Shown here piece by piece: positions 1 to 8,583 of a stretch of DNA of 64,000 nt. A program made the translations under genes and the position numbers. The notes under the pieces are model-generated. The model did no database searches. It was given only the letters and a program-made list of their open reading frames with translations, and was not told where the DNA came from. Numbering within the stretch: the first letter of the stretch is position 1; the number at the start of each line of letters is the position of its first letter. The stretch lies in contig DDEZ01000007.1 in assembly GCA_002336805.1 (NCBI GenBank), positions 186,001-250,000 of the forward strand, in the 5' to 3' direction. Origin of the DNA: Bacteroidetes bacterium UBA1941 (GTDB lineage Bacteria; Bacteroidota; Bacteroidia; Chitinophagales; LD1).

Positions 1-779
1 ATAGCCTCTGCCAGGCACTCCTCATAGCTGCCGGGATCTTTTGCCAGGACATCTGAGGGAGATGATGGCACGAGGATGCTTTCATCAGGCTGGCCCATCA
101 GGATGTTCAATTTCTGAGAGGCTATGGCTATATCATTGCATATCTGCACGAGCGTCATCCTGCGGCGTGATAGATCCAGCTCCACACGTAGTACATCGCT
201 TTTGAGCACCACGCCATTTCGGTTGAGTGATCGTATCTCTCTGAGTTGCTGCTCCTGGTCTGCTATATCCTGCTCTACCAGTGCGCGAAAGACGATAGAC
301 TTCTGCAGCTCCAGATAGAGGCTGGCAGACCGGTAGCGTATATCTGATGTAGTCTGATCCTGCTGCAAAAGAGCGATCTGATATAGGGTTTTATTTTCCT
401 TCACTCTGAGATTGGTCTTGCTGCCATTGTACAGATTGAGGTAAAAGTCTGTACCCGCATTGTATAGCACGTGTATCACCTCATGCTGTGATGGTGCTGA
501 GGAGCCATTGTCATAGATCGGCATATTGGTAGCGCCCATTAAGCTGCCGCCTATATTGATATCAGGAAGGCGCTCCATTTGCGCATCCATGATCTCCTCG
601 TGAGCCGCATCGGCAGCCTTCCGTCTGATCTCTATAGCCCGGCTATGGGCGGCTACCCGCTGCCATACATCGGGCAGGGTCATCGTCAGTGTATCTGCTG
701 TCTGCGCCGGCAGGGCGTATGTGAGAGAAAGAGACCCTGCGCATATCAGCAGCAGCAAGGGTTTTCTTATGTAGTTCAT
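1..779 (-). CDS. TolC family outer-membrane efflux channel (partial, 3' end beyond window)
   Basis: The first 259 codons are visible; the gene runs off the left edge. The family forms the trimeric outer-membrane and periplasmic duct of tripartite efflux pumps or type I secretion. The start ATG at 777-779 opens a Sec signal peptide (MNYIRKPLLLL, hydrophobic to about residue 20). The mature part begins with TMTLPDVWQRV and continues as long amphipathic helices, including SDVLRVELDLSRRR and the start of the QKLNILMG segment typical of TolC helices. It is divergent from the AraC-type regulator at 897, which may control it. The minus-strand sequence TACCTTTG (797-804) matches the Bacteroidota -7 box TAnnTTTG, but I see no good -33. 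Pump partners would lie beyond the window. Substrate unknown. Confidence 0.85.
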   Translation of the reverse strand, partial: MNYIRKPLLLLICAGSLSLTYALPAQTADTLTMTLPDVWQRVAAHSRAIEIRRKAADAAHEEIMDAQMERLPDINIGGSLMGATNMPIYDNGSSAPSQHEVIHVLYNAGTDFYLNLYNGSKTNLRVKENKTLYQIALLQQDQTTSDIRYRSASLYLELQKSIVFRALVEQDIADQEQQLREIRSLNRNGVVLKSDVLRVELDLSRRRMTLVQICNDIAIASQKLNILMGQPDESILVPSSPSDVLAKDPGSYEECLAEA

Positions 780-896
780 TTGTTGTTTTGTCACTACAAA
801 GGTAGGTAGCTAAAGCCTATGCCCGTTTTACCTAAATAGTCAATTATTTATCCGATCCGGCCAAAGTGTATTTCCTTTGTAGTACAATACATATCC

Positions 897-1682
897 ATGG
901 GACTGATAGCATCACTACCGGAAATAGACAAACAACCCAAAGCGGCCTTTGTCATGCATGAAAAGTTTGAAAGGCTCATTCCCCTGCACAAACACACCAA
1001 AGGCCAGCTGACGTACATAGAGGGCGGGATAGCCTATATCACCATTCATTTCAAAACATACATTGTCCCCGCGCACCATTACTTCTGGATACCTAAGGGT
1101 ATGCCGCACCTGCTCCGGGTGAGCAACTCTGCTACAGTAGTGCGAAACATCTACTTCTACACGCGAGATGACGACAGCCACGAGTTTTATAGCAAACTAG
1201 GGATATACCCGGCCAGCAGGCTACTGATAGAGATGATAAGCTACACAGAGCGATGGGATGGCGGCCATGTAAAGCCTGGTGATGAAAACTTCGAATTCCT
1301 GATCGCGCTGAAAAATATCCTGCCTGAGCTGGGCCATAAAACGCTGCCCATCATACTGCCCATCACCGAAGACGAATCTATGAAACGTATCCTGCGCTAT
1401 ATGGAGAGCAAAATTTCATTGCCACTTACACTAGAGGAGGTGAGCAGTCAGTTTAACATGAGCTCCCGCTCTCTGTCACGACTTTTCCAGTCTACACTGC
1501 ACATCTCCTTTTTGCAATACCTGAAAACGCTCCGAATGGTAAAGGCAATAGAAATGCTGCTAAAGACTGACATCCCTGTAGGGGAGATCGGGATCAGAGT
1601 AGGCTACGATAGTATCGGTTCATTTAGCAATGCCTTCTTTGCACTCACTCAGTCCCGCCCTTCAGACTTTCGCCGGGTATAA
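897..1682 (+). CDS. AraC family transcriptional regulator with N-terminal cupin domain
   Basis: 261 residues. The N-terminal half carries a cupin-like sensor fold (HKHTKGQLTYIEGG around residues 31-44, followed by beta-rich sequence). Residues about 160-261 form the double helix-turn-helix of the AraC/XylS family: LTLEEVSSQFNMSSRSLSRLF is the first HTH and VGEIGIRVGYDSIGSFSNAF the second, with the usual SRPSDFRR ending. The gene is divergent from the TolC-like gene with about 117 bp between them, a common layout for a local efflux regulator. Control of that gene is inferred from position only. The effector is unknown. Confidence 0.9.
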   Translation: MGLIASLPEIDKQPKAAFVMHEKFERLIPLHKHTKGQLTYIEGGIAYITIHFKTYIVPAHHYFWIPKGMPHLLRVSNSATVVRNIYFYTRDDDSHEFYSKLGIYPASRLLIEMISYTERWDGGHVKPGDENFEFLIALKNILPELGHKTLPIILPITEDESMKRILRYMESKISLPLTLEEVSSQFNMSSRSLSRLFQSTLHISFLQYLKTLRMVKAIEMLLKTDIPVGEIGIRVGYDSIGSFSNAFFALTQSRPSDFRRV

Positions 1683-1689
1683 AAAAATA

Positions 1690-1713
1690 GGGGATGCAGT
1701 TTCCTGCATCCCC
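1690..1713 (-). terminator. Intrinsic terminator downstream of the T9SS surface protein gene
   Basis: Perfect 10-bp stem GGGGATGCAG / CTGCATCCCC with a TTTC loop. Read on the minus strand it is followed by ATTTTTTT, so it should terminate transcription coming from the large gene that stops at 1853. It also sits 7 bp after the convergent AraC gene, but the plus-strand side has no T run. Confidence 0.8.
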
Positions 1714-1770
1714 TGCTCTTCCGGTAAGAAAAGAGTATCGTGGTTTTAAGGTTTGTATCAGTCCGGATAA

Positions 1771-1796
1771 AGGACAGGAGCCGGGGCCCCTGTCCT
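1771..1796. repeat. GC-rich hairpin between the AraC and T9SS genes
   Basis: Inverted repeat AGGACAGG / CCTGTCCT with a 10-nt GC-rich loop, in the 3' region between two convergent genes. Neither strand has a T run after it. It may be an RNA-stabilising 3' hairpin or an auxiliary pause site. The function is inferred only from position. Confidence 0.4.
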
Positions 1797-1852
1797 GTCA
1801 TGAACAAAACCATTACTGTGAAAAAACGCCGTATAGGATCACAGGTCTCTTG

Positions 1853-4800
1853 CTATTTTGTCACCACCACTTTGCGCTTCAGGTCTGATCTGTCTCTGGC
1901 CATCAGGTAGTATACGCCTGCTGCAAGGTTCCTGCCGGCAAAGGCGTAAGGTGTATTGGCGCTGAGCTTCATCTCAGCTATCTGCGCACCGATACCATCT
2001 GTCAAAACGAAGTCCCCGCTGACATCGCTCAGGATAGTAAAGATGCCATTATTGGGATTAGGGAACAGGTCTAGCAGGATCGCGCCAGCTGGAACTTCGT
2101 CTATGCCTGTGCACACCTTGAGTGTGATCGTATCTGTGGCGCTGTTTGAGCAGCCATTATTGTCTGTGTAGCTATAGGTGATCATATAGTTGCCCGCCGT
2201 AGCGCTGACCAGGCCTATTGTATCATTGACCACTACGCTACCGCTGAAGGCTCCGCCAGCCGGCACACCGCCCTGCAGCGTCACTGCAGGATAGTTGCCT
2301 ATACAGAATGTACTCTGAGGCAGGGCAAAGGAAACACTTGGCAGCGGATGGCCATTTGCCAGCCTGATCGTATCGCTCACGTGGCAACCATTGGCATCTG
2401 TAGAGATATATGGATAGGCTCCTGCGGCCAGGCCGGACGCCTCTGCAGGCATCAGGAGTCCTACAGCGTCTATCTCTACATAGTCGTCTGCAGAGTCTGT
2501 AGCTATATCCATCCTCACTGCATCTATACTGTATGTACCAGGTAGGGATACTGTGAGGATCGTGGCTATAGCGGTATCTGCATGCGCATGATGTGCATAC
2601 ACACGGTGCCATATGTGCGAAGGGGACTCACGTACAAATACGCTATCTATATATCCCGGGCTATAGGTCTGATAGATCTCTACTGCTGTGGCTGGCACAG
2701 GTGTGCCGTATCCTACTATCAGAGTATCCCGCTGATCCCCGTATGAGGGCGCCGTCCATGCGGTAGAGATATCACCGTAGCGAGGATACGTGTTAGGCGC
2801 GCCGAGTAGCTGATAGGATGACCAGCCGCCAGGGCTAGTGCGATATTCGCGTGACTTGTAGAGGACGGTATCTGCCCACTGCGGGCCGGCCTGGTAGGTT
2901 TGGCCTTGGAAGACCACAGAGTAGCTACCTGTAGAGTCTGCGCCGAATAGTACCGACCCATCTGCGAGACCGACACAAGAAACAGGATGTGAAATTGTGG
3001 CGACCGGTACTGCCGCAGTATATACATTGAGCGTAGTGGTCATGATGGTATCGCAGCTCAGCGTATCTGTATAGGAGCCGGCCTGTGTATAGGTGTGCGC
3101 ACCCACAGTGATATGCTGACCAGGGCAGATGTCAAAGGAACTGCTAGGATACTGTACTGTCAGGACTGTGACATGTGCAGTATCTGTAGCTGTACAGCCA
3201 TTGGCGCTGGTGGCAGTAGCGATGAAGACATCGCTCTGCGCTGGACTCACGGTAATAGCACTAGTAGAGTCCGCTGTGCTCCACACTACCGATACAGCAG
3301 TAGTAGCAGTGAGTACTGTACTGGCTCCCGGACACAGTGTGACCTGGTGAGGTGCTACGGATATAGCAGGAGATGGCTGTCCGTCAGGTATGGTCACACT
3401 GTCTGCATAGGTACAGCCATGTGAGTCTGTCACGGTGAAATGAGTAACTCCAGCCGGCAGCGTGCTGATGGTCAGTGGGCCCAGCAGGCCTACTGCATCC
3501 AGCTCGACCCAGTTGTTCGCGATATTTGTCGCCACTCCTACTTTCACCTGGTCTATGACATAAGCACCCGACAATGGGATATGAAGTATAGTAGCGGCGC
3601 TGACACTACTCTGCACTGCCTGCACGGCATATACTGTATGCCAGATTTGACTGCCAGTCTCGCGTACGGATACGGTGTCTACCATACCGGTAGTATAAGT
3701 CTCATAGATCACTATTTCACTGGCTTGTACGGGGGGGTTGTATCCCAGTACTACGGAGTCGCGATGACTGTGGTAGCTGGACGGTGTCCACGAGGTGCCT
3801 ATATCGCCATAGGAAGGATAGGTATTTGGCGCTCCTATGAGCTGTGCAGCGGACCAGCCCCCTGTGCTATACTCCGTGCTAAAAGCCTCTACTGAGGTAG
3901 CCCAGATATAGCCGCCACTGTAGGTAGTAGATCCAAATGAAACAGTAAAGATGCTGGAGCTGTCTGCTGATATCTGCAGCTCTCCATCAGCCCTCCCCTG
4001 ACAAGTGACACCATGGGTGACGGTGTCCATGTAGCTGAAATTACCATTGATAAACGTGACATCTGAGGTCACGATACTGTCACAGCCAAAGGAATCTATA
4101 AAAGAACCGCTGGTAGTATATGTATGCCCATGGATCGTGATAGACGGCAGGTTGCAGACGTTGTATGTATTGTATACCCGAGGTATAGTAGAGTAGCTGA
4201 TGATCACATTTACAAAACTATCGCAGCCATACGGTATTGTGTAGGTACCGGATCCGTGATATGTCACACCTCTGAAGGTCACACTATCATACTGGCAGAT
4301 AGCATAGCTATAAGAGATGACCGGTACAGAAGAGTATTGGATCGACAGAGTGTCTTTTGCCACACAGCCATTGGTATCAGTAACGGTGACGGTGAAAGTG
4401 CCCGAGCCCCGGTATACCAGCGTGTCACCGCAGGTATAGTTGGTACCATCATACCAAAATATATCTTCCAGTGGTGCGCCGCCTGTAGTAACGGTGCTCC
4501 AGTGATTTAGCACTGGTCCGCAGCCCTGCAGCCCTGGATTGATATTGGTAGAAAAGCTCGCGCAAATATCACTGGCATTATATTCATATGCCCCGATATC
4601 TGCGGTCCCTACACGGGAGAAAACCCGTGCGTCTGTAGATGGGGCTACGGCATTATCTCCTGCATTTATAGCAGGACTGCCGGAGATCAGGGCCAGAGTG
4701 CCCTCATACCTGCCATTACCCCTTAGTATGGTGTCTAGCACAGATGTAGCAGTGCTGCCGTAAATATTGCCTGTCAGTACACCTGATAGATGTCCACTCA

Positions 4801-5593
4801 CAGTGTCGCCTATAATATTATGGCCATTTGCAGAAATATAGTCGCCATACAGCTCATTGCCAGCGCTGTCTGCTGTATTGCCCACGAAAATATTGTTGCT
4901 GAGAGATACGGTGCCAAATTGCCAGCCGCCGCGCATGATGGCGCCGCCACGTGCAGCACTATGATTGCCATAGAAAGTGCTGTTTGTCACCAGCAGCTTG
5001 CCCCCCTGAGGGTTAGATATAGCACCACCTCCAAACTGTGTACTGGCGCTGGAATTGTGACTGAAAGTACAGTTTGTGATCTCCATGTAGCCCATGTTAT
5101 TGCACACTGCAGCTCCGCCACTGAGGTAGCCGCCTGCATTGAGTGTGGCATTTCTGTCAAAGGTGCAATTGCTGATCATGACCGTATCGCCGTTATTGAA
5201 AACGGCACCTTCGTCATTGGCCAGATTGCCTTTGAACAGGCAGTGGTCCAGAGAGACGGTGATACCGCCAGAGCCAACAAAGACTGCTGAGCCGAAGCTT
5301 ATGAGACTAGTGTTTGTGAAGGAAAAGTTTCTGAGCGTGACATGGGTACCGGCTGGTGAACTCTGAAACCAGGTGCGGGCCATCCGGGCCGAGAGATCTT
5401 TTGGTCCATTGATCTCCATAGAGGTAGTAGGGACGGGATCGATATAGTAAGATCCGCCGATAGGCGTGCACACATTGATGATGTGCGGATGGCTCGGTGT
5501 AGTGGGATGAGCATTGGCATCCAGGATTGCCGCATAGAGCGATCCGGGGCCCTGCCCGTCAGACGTTACAGTGTATGTGTTGGCCATAGCCAT
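1853..5593 (-). CDS. T9SS-sorted surface protein with beta-helix N-terminus and duplicated discoidin-like modules; signal peptide out of frame
   Basis: The open frame gives 1246 residues. Residues about 70-330 repeat N.TF..N...GGAI motifs and end in SPAINAGD...DIGAYEY, typical of right-handed parallel beta-helix proteins with a choice-of-anchor Q region. Next come Cys-containing repeats (C..D.VTFRGVTYHGSGTY) of about 50 residues. Two modules of roughly 210 residues follow, each with GAPNTYP-YGDI and IY-TY--G-(I/V)D-V-VRE, suggesting a discoidin-like sugar-binding fold. The C-terminus (LFPNPNNGIF ... GVYYL ... KVVVTK) is a T9SS type A sorting domain. The ATG at 5591-5593 has no signal peptide before it in frame. 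An ATG at 5635-5637 encodes MKKLLSTLTTVILS and stops at TGA overlapping this start (TGATG). One missing base would restore a normal signal peptide ending AMA-N. Probably an adhesin or surface-layer protein; the exact role is unknown. Confidence 0.85.
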   Translation of the reverse strand: MAMANTYTVTSDGQGPGSLYAAILDANAHPTTPSHPHIINVCTPIGGSYYIDPVPTTSMEINGPKDLSARMARTWFQSSPAGTHVTLRNFSFTNTSLISFGSAVFVGSGGITVSLDHCLFKGNLANDEGAVFNNGDTVMISNCTFDRNATLNAGGYLSGGAAVCNNMGYMEITNCTFSHNSSASTQFGGGAISNPQGGKLLVTNSTFYGNHSAARGGAIMRGGWQFGTVSLSNNIFVGNTADSAGNELYGDYISANGHNIIGDTVSGHLSGVLTGNIYGSTATSVLDTILRGNGRYEGTLALISGSPAINAGDNAVAPSTDARVFSRVGTADIGAYEYNASDICASFSTNINPGLQGCGPVLNHWSTVTTGGAPLEDIFWYDGTNYTCGDTLVYRGSGTFTVTVTDTNGCVAKDTLSIQYSSVPVISYSYAICQYDSVTFRGVTYHGSGTYTIPYGCDSFVNVIISYSTIPRVYNTYNVCNLPSITIHGHTYTTSGSFIDSFGCDSIVTSDVTFINGNFSYMDTVTHGVTCQGRADGELQISADSSSIFTVSFGSTTYSGGYIWATSVEAFSTEYSTGGWSAAQLIGAPNTYPSYGDIGTSWTPSSYHSHRDSVVLGYNPPVQASEIVIYETYTTGMVDTVSVRETGSQIWHTVYAVQAVQSSVSAATILHIPLSGAYVIDQVKVGVATNIANNWVELDAVGLLGPLTISTLPAGVTHFTVTDSHGCTYADSVTIPDGQPSPAISVAPHQVTLCPGASTVLTATTAVSVVWSTADSTSAITVSPAQSDVFIATATSANGCTATDTAHVTVLTVQYPSSSFDICPGQHITVGAHTYTQAGSYTDTLSCDTIMTTTLNVYTAAVPVATISHPVSCVGLADGSVLFGADSTGSYSVVFQGQTYQAGPQWADTVLYKSREYRTSPGGWSSYQLLGAPNTYPRYGDISTAWTAPSYGDQRDTLIVGYGTPVPATAVEIYQTYSPGYIDSVFVRESPSHIWHRVYAHHAHADTAIATILTVSLPGTYSIDAVRMDIATDSADDYVEIDAVGLLMPAEASGLAAGAYPYISTDANGCHVSDTIRLANGHPLPSVSFALPQSTFCIGNYPAVTLQGGVPAGGAFSGSVVVNDTIGLVSATAGNYMITYSYTDNNGCSNSATDTITLKVCTGIDEVPAGAILLDLFPNPNNGIFTILSDVSGDFVLTDGIGAQIAEMKLSANTPYAFAGRNLAAGVYYLMARDRSDLKRKVVVTK

Positions 5594-5637
5594 CAGCTTA
5601 ATATCACTGTGGTAAGGGTGGATAATAATTTTTTCAT
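5593..5637 (-). pseudogene. Out-of-frame signal-peptide segment of the T9SS surface protein
   Basis: ATG at 5635-5637 is followed by 13 codons giving MKKLLSTLTTVILS, a textbook n-region and hydrophobic core, then TGA at 5593-5595. The TGA shares its A with the ATG of the long frame. Adding one base in the AGC-TGATGG region (for example AGC-CTG-ATG) would join it as ...ILS-L-MAMA-NTYTV, with a plausible signal peptidase site. Either this is a one-base sequence or assembly error, a true frameshift, or a switched translation start. A -7 box lies correctly spaced upstream, which supports this ATG as the original start. Confidence 0.7.
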
Positions 5638-5653
5638 GTAATCGGTTTTGGTT

Positions 5654-5689
5654 GATAGTTCAAAACTATCGTCTACACACCGCTACAAG
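5654..5689 (-). promoter_or_regulatory. Bacteroidota-type promoter with overlapping inverted repeat, for the T9SS surface protein
   Basis: On the minus strand, TAGTTTTG (5661-5668) matches the -7 consensus TAnnTTTG. CTTG (5686-5689) lies 17 bp upstream as a -33 element. Expected transcription starts fall near 5655, about 18 nt before the ATG at 5637. A perfect 7-bp inverted repeat, GATAGTT / AACTATC around CAA (5654-5670), covers the -7 box and could be an operator. Read by eye, not tested. Confidence 0.5.
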
Positions 5690-5743
5690 TAATTTATGGT
5701 ATCAAATGCATCAGAAAGGTGATGAGATGCAAGAAGACTATCT

Positions 5744-7672
5744 CTATGACAATGGGAACACCAATACAAAAACAGCGCCTCCCTCATTGCTATAGGTCAG
5801 CGTGCCGCGCAGCTGTCGCGCCAGCTCACTTACTATACGCATACCCAGCGTCCTCGTAGAACTGAGGTCAAAGTCAGCAGGCATACCCACACCATTGTCA
5901 GCATACCGCAGCGTGAAAGAGCCTGTGCTATCCCATTTGATATCTATGCTAATGGCCCCGCCGGCTTTATTGACGCCTGCATATTTCACAGAGTTTGTGA
6001 TGAGCTCATTTAATATCACGCCCAGTGGTATAGAGCGCTCCATATCCAGGGTCAGAGTGCGTGGGTCTACCGCTACTGAGACATGTATGGCCTGCGCTCC
6101 AAACAGGGCTTTCAGATCAGTGCATAGCTGGGATATGTAGTCCTCGATCTGTATAGCCGAGATCGCATCCTGCGCATAGAGTTTCTGGTGTATAAGGGCT
6201 ATGCTCCGCACCCTGTTGTGACTCTCGCGGAGCGCATCTTTGGCTTTTTCATCAGTCATAGAGCTGGCCTGGAGGCTGAGCAGGCTGGAGACTATTTGTA
6301 AATTGTTTTTGACGCGATGGTGTATCTCCAGCATCAGAGTGTCTTTTTCTGCAGCCTGCTTTTCTATCTGTTTTTTCTGCATAGCCAGCAGCTGATTTGC
6401 ACGCTGGCTGGTGCGGTAGCTTCGGATCACTATCAGCACCATCAGACTGAGCAGTACCAATACTACTGCTGCTCCGATTATGATCTGCCGAAGATTGCTG
6501 TTTTCCTGTCCTTTCTCTTTCACCTGATACTGCACCTCCAGGTCACGCTGGGCCATCTCTGCGCGCAGCTCTAGATTGGCTGCTGTCTGGCGCTGTGCAT
6601 CATTGAGCACGCTATCATCCCACCTGTTGTACTCCTCGTAATATTTCAGTGCCTGTGCGTCCTGTCTGCGCAGGTGGGCTATATCGCTCAAGACTTTGTT
6701 TGCTTCCTTGATGTATAGTTTCGCATGGTACTCTGTAGCATCACTGAGCAGGCGGGAGGCATATTTTTCTGCATCGGCTGTGCGCCCTGTCTGCACATAT
6801 AGTTTGCTGAGGGTAGCGAGGCCATTCATTACATTCATCGGGCGCTTGAGGCTATCCATGATCGCTACAGCTTGCAGGAGGCATTTCTCCGCGTCTGTGG
6901 TTTTGTGCATCTCCAGATAGATATCGCCTATGCTGGTGAGTGATGAGGCGTGCTCGTAGTTGTTTTGCCCGTTCATGCGGGCCATATCTTGCACTTCTCT
7001 CAGCATGATCTCCGCAGAGTCATCCCGCCCTGCCCGGTGGTATTCGCTGGCTATATTGGCTGCGATCAGCTCCGCAAAGTCCCAGTTCTTCATAGATCTC
7101 GCACCGGCCGCCGCCCTTTTGTAATATCCAATGGTGACCATCGGGTCGCGCCCGAGCGCATCATATACAGAGGCGATATTATTGGAGATGGTCGCGATCA
7201 TCCGGTCGTTGTGGCTCTGCTCCGCTACACGCAGGCCATCTATATAGTACTGCAGCGAGCGGTCATAGTCTCCCATATCCTGATACATGCCCGCAGTCAG
7301 GCTAAGGCATGAGGCCTCATAGAAGCCGCTCCTGGCCTTGCGCGCATATTCTATGGCTTTTTTGTAAAGGTCCATGCCTTCGGCAGGCTTATTCTCTATC
7401 ACACGCACCAAGCCCATGGTACGGTAGCCATCTGCCAGCAGCAGCAGATTGTCATGTGCCAGCTGTACCTCGATCTCTGCGAGTATCCAGGCAGAGTCAT
7501 TCTGTATGAACTTCATCTCCCATGCCAGTGCACCGCAGAGTCGCGCGCGACCGGTATCAGTACGGGCATCGGCCAGCTCAGCTCTCAGGCGCACGGCATC
7601 TGGAGACTGGCTATACGCAGTAGCCAGACACAGCAGCAGAAACCCAAGGCATATGGCAGATCGGATCGTCAT
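5744..7672 (-). CDS. TPR-containing sensor histidine kinase (HisKA_2 type)
   Basis: About 642 residues from ATG 7672; the longer frame begins with TTG at 7696 and would bury the signal peptide. The order is: signal peptide (MTIRSAICLGFLLLC), a periplasmic array of tetratricopeptide repeats to about residue 340, a membrane helix (IIGAAVVLVLLSLMVLIVI), a short coiled coil, then the kinase core. The phosphoacceptor motif EIHHRVKNNLQIV near residue 450 is the HisKA_2 (HWE-related) form. The ATPase domain shows LNELITNSVKYA (N box) and DNGVGM (G1 box). It lies downstream of the LytTR regulator in the same orientation, so the two likely form one two-component system. The signal sensed through the TPR region is unknown. 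Confidence 0.9.
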   Translation of the reverse strand: MTIRSAICLGFLLLCLATAYSQSPDAVRLRAELADARTDTGRARLCGALAWEMKFIQNDSAWILAEIEVQLAHDNLLLLADGYRTMGLVRVIENKPAEGMDLYKKAIEYARKARSGFYEASCLSLTAGMYQDMGDYDRSLQYYIDGLRVAEQSHNDRMIATISNNIASVYDALGRDPMVTIGYYKRAAAGARSMKNWDFAELIAANIASEYHRAGRDDSAEIMLREVQDMARMNGQNNYEHASSLTSIGDIYLEMHKTTDAEKCLLQAVAIMDSLKRPMNVMNGLATLSKLYVQTGRTADAEKYASRLLSDATEYHAKLYIKEANKVLSDIAHLRRQDAQALKYYEEYNRWDDSVLNDAQRQTAANLELRAEMAQRDLEVQYQVKEKGQENSNLRQIIIGAAVVLVLLSLMVLIVIRSYRTSQRANQLLAMQKKQIEKQAAEKDTLMLEIHHRVKNNLQIVSSLLSLQASSMTDEKAKDALRESHNRVRSIALIHQKLYAQDAISAIQIEDYISQLCTDLKALFGAQAIHVSVAVDPRTLTLDMERSIPLGVILNELITNSVKYAGVNKAGGAISIDIKWDSTGSFTLRYADNGVGMPADFDLSSTRTLGMRIVSELARQLRGTLTYSNEGGAVFVLVFPLS

Positions 7673-7765
7673 AATATCCCAAGGTACAATCTGCAAAGGT
7701 TTGGCCCTGATTTCAATTTTATGGGGTGAAGTGCAGCACTATGGTGACGACAGGTAGCTGGCATA

Positions 7766-8491
7766 TCACTGTATACGCCTGATCCTGTCAAATAGCTCCT
7801 CCTTGTAGTTGCGGCTCAGCGGGATGTTGGCCTTGCCTATCATTACTTCAGTATGGCTTAGCGACTCCACTTTCTGCACATGTATCACATAGCTTTTGTG
7901 TATCTGCATAAAAAAATCAGCAGGCAGGTTTGGCATGAAATCACGGAAACTAGAGCGGACAATGTGCTTTGCCTTGTCTGTCACGATATGGATATAGTTG
8001 CCATCGCTCTCGAGGTATTGGATGTCAGATATATTCAGTTTGATATAGCGTGTATCCGTTTTTACAAATACGCTCTCACCTATCTGCCATTGAGGAGCCT
8101 TTGCCTCTGGCTGCGGCTGGGTGAAATTGGCCAGGGCCACTTCTATACACGTATAGAGATCTTCTTGTCCGAAGGGCTTGACCAGGTAGCCATTGGGCCG
8201 GAGTGCTGCCGCTTCAGATACTGTAGCCCGGTCAGAGTGCGAGGTGATAAACACAAAAGGTTTGCGGTAGTGGTCACGGATCAGGCGGGCCAGGTCGATA
8301 CCCGTGCGGCCTGAGCCTAGCTGTATATCTGTGAGCACCAGATCAGGCTGATGCTCGTCCAGTGCTTTGACTGCTTCGCCATACGAGTAGGCAGCTGGCA
8401 GCACATCATAGCCTATACGGGTGAGCATATCGCTCATATCCATAGCCACGAGCGACTCGTCCTCTACGATCAATATTTTCACCTGCTGCAT
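7766..8491 (-). CDS. LytTR family two-component response regulator
   Basis: 241 residues. The receiver domain (residues 1-120) has the acidic pair ED near residues 10-11, the phospho-acceptor Asp in LVLTDIQLG, and the conserved Lys in LVKPFG. Residues about 140-241 form a LytTR DNA-binding domain (FVKTDTRYIKLNISDIQYLES, then HIVRSSFRDF and NIPLSRNYKEEL). This class binds DNA as dimers through beta strands. The kinase gene begins 93 bp after its stop, so the pair is probably co-transcribed with the regulator first. Target genes cannot be read from the sequence. Confidence 0.93.
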   Translation of the reverse strand: MQQVKILIVEDESLVAMDMSDMLTRIGYDVLPAAYSYGEAVKALDEHQPDLVLTDIQLGSGRTGIDLARLIRDHYRKPFVFITSHSDRATVSEAAALRPNGYLVKPFGQEDLYTCIEVALANFTQPQPEAKAPQWQIGESVFVKTDTRYIKLNISDIQYLESDGNYIHIVTDKAKHIVRSSFRDFMPNLPADFFMQIHKSYVIHVQKVESLSHTEVMIGKANIPLSRNYKEELFDRIRRIQ

Positions 8492-8583
8492 AATATCTGC
8501 ATTACTAGCTGATAGCTAATATAATACAGGTGAAGTTAAATAATAGAAAAAAGGGGAATGTGTTGGTAAAAACCAGCGGCGCT

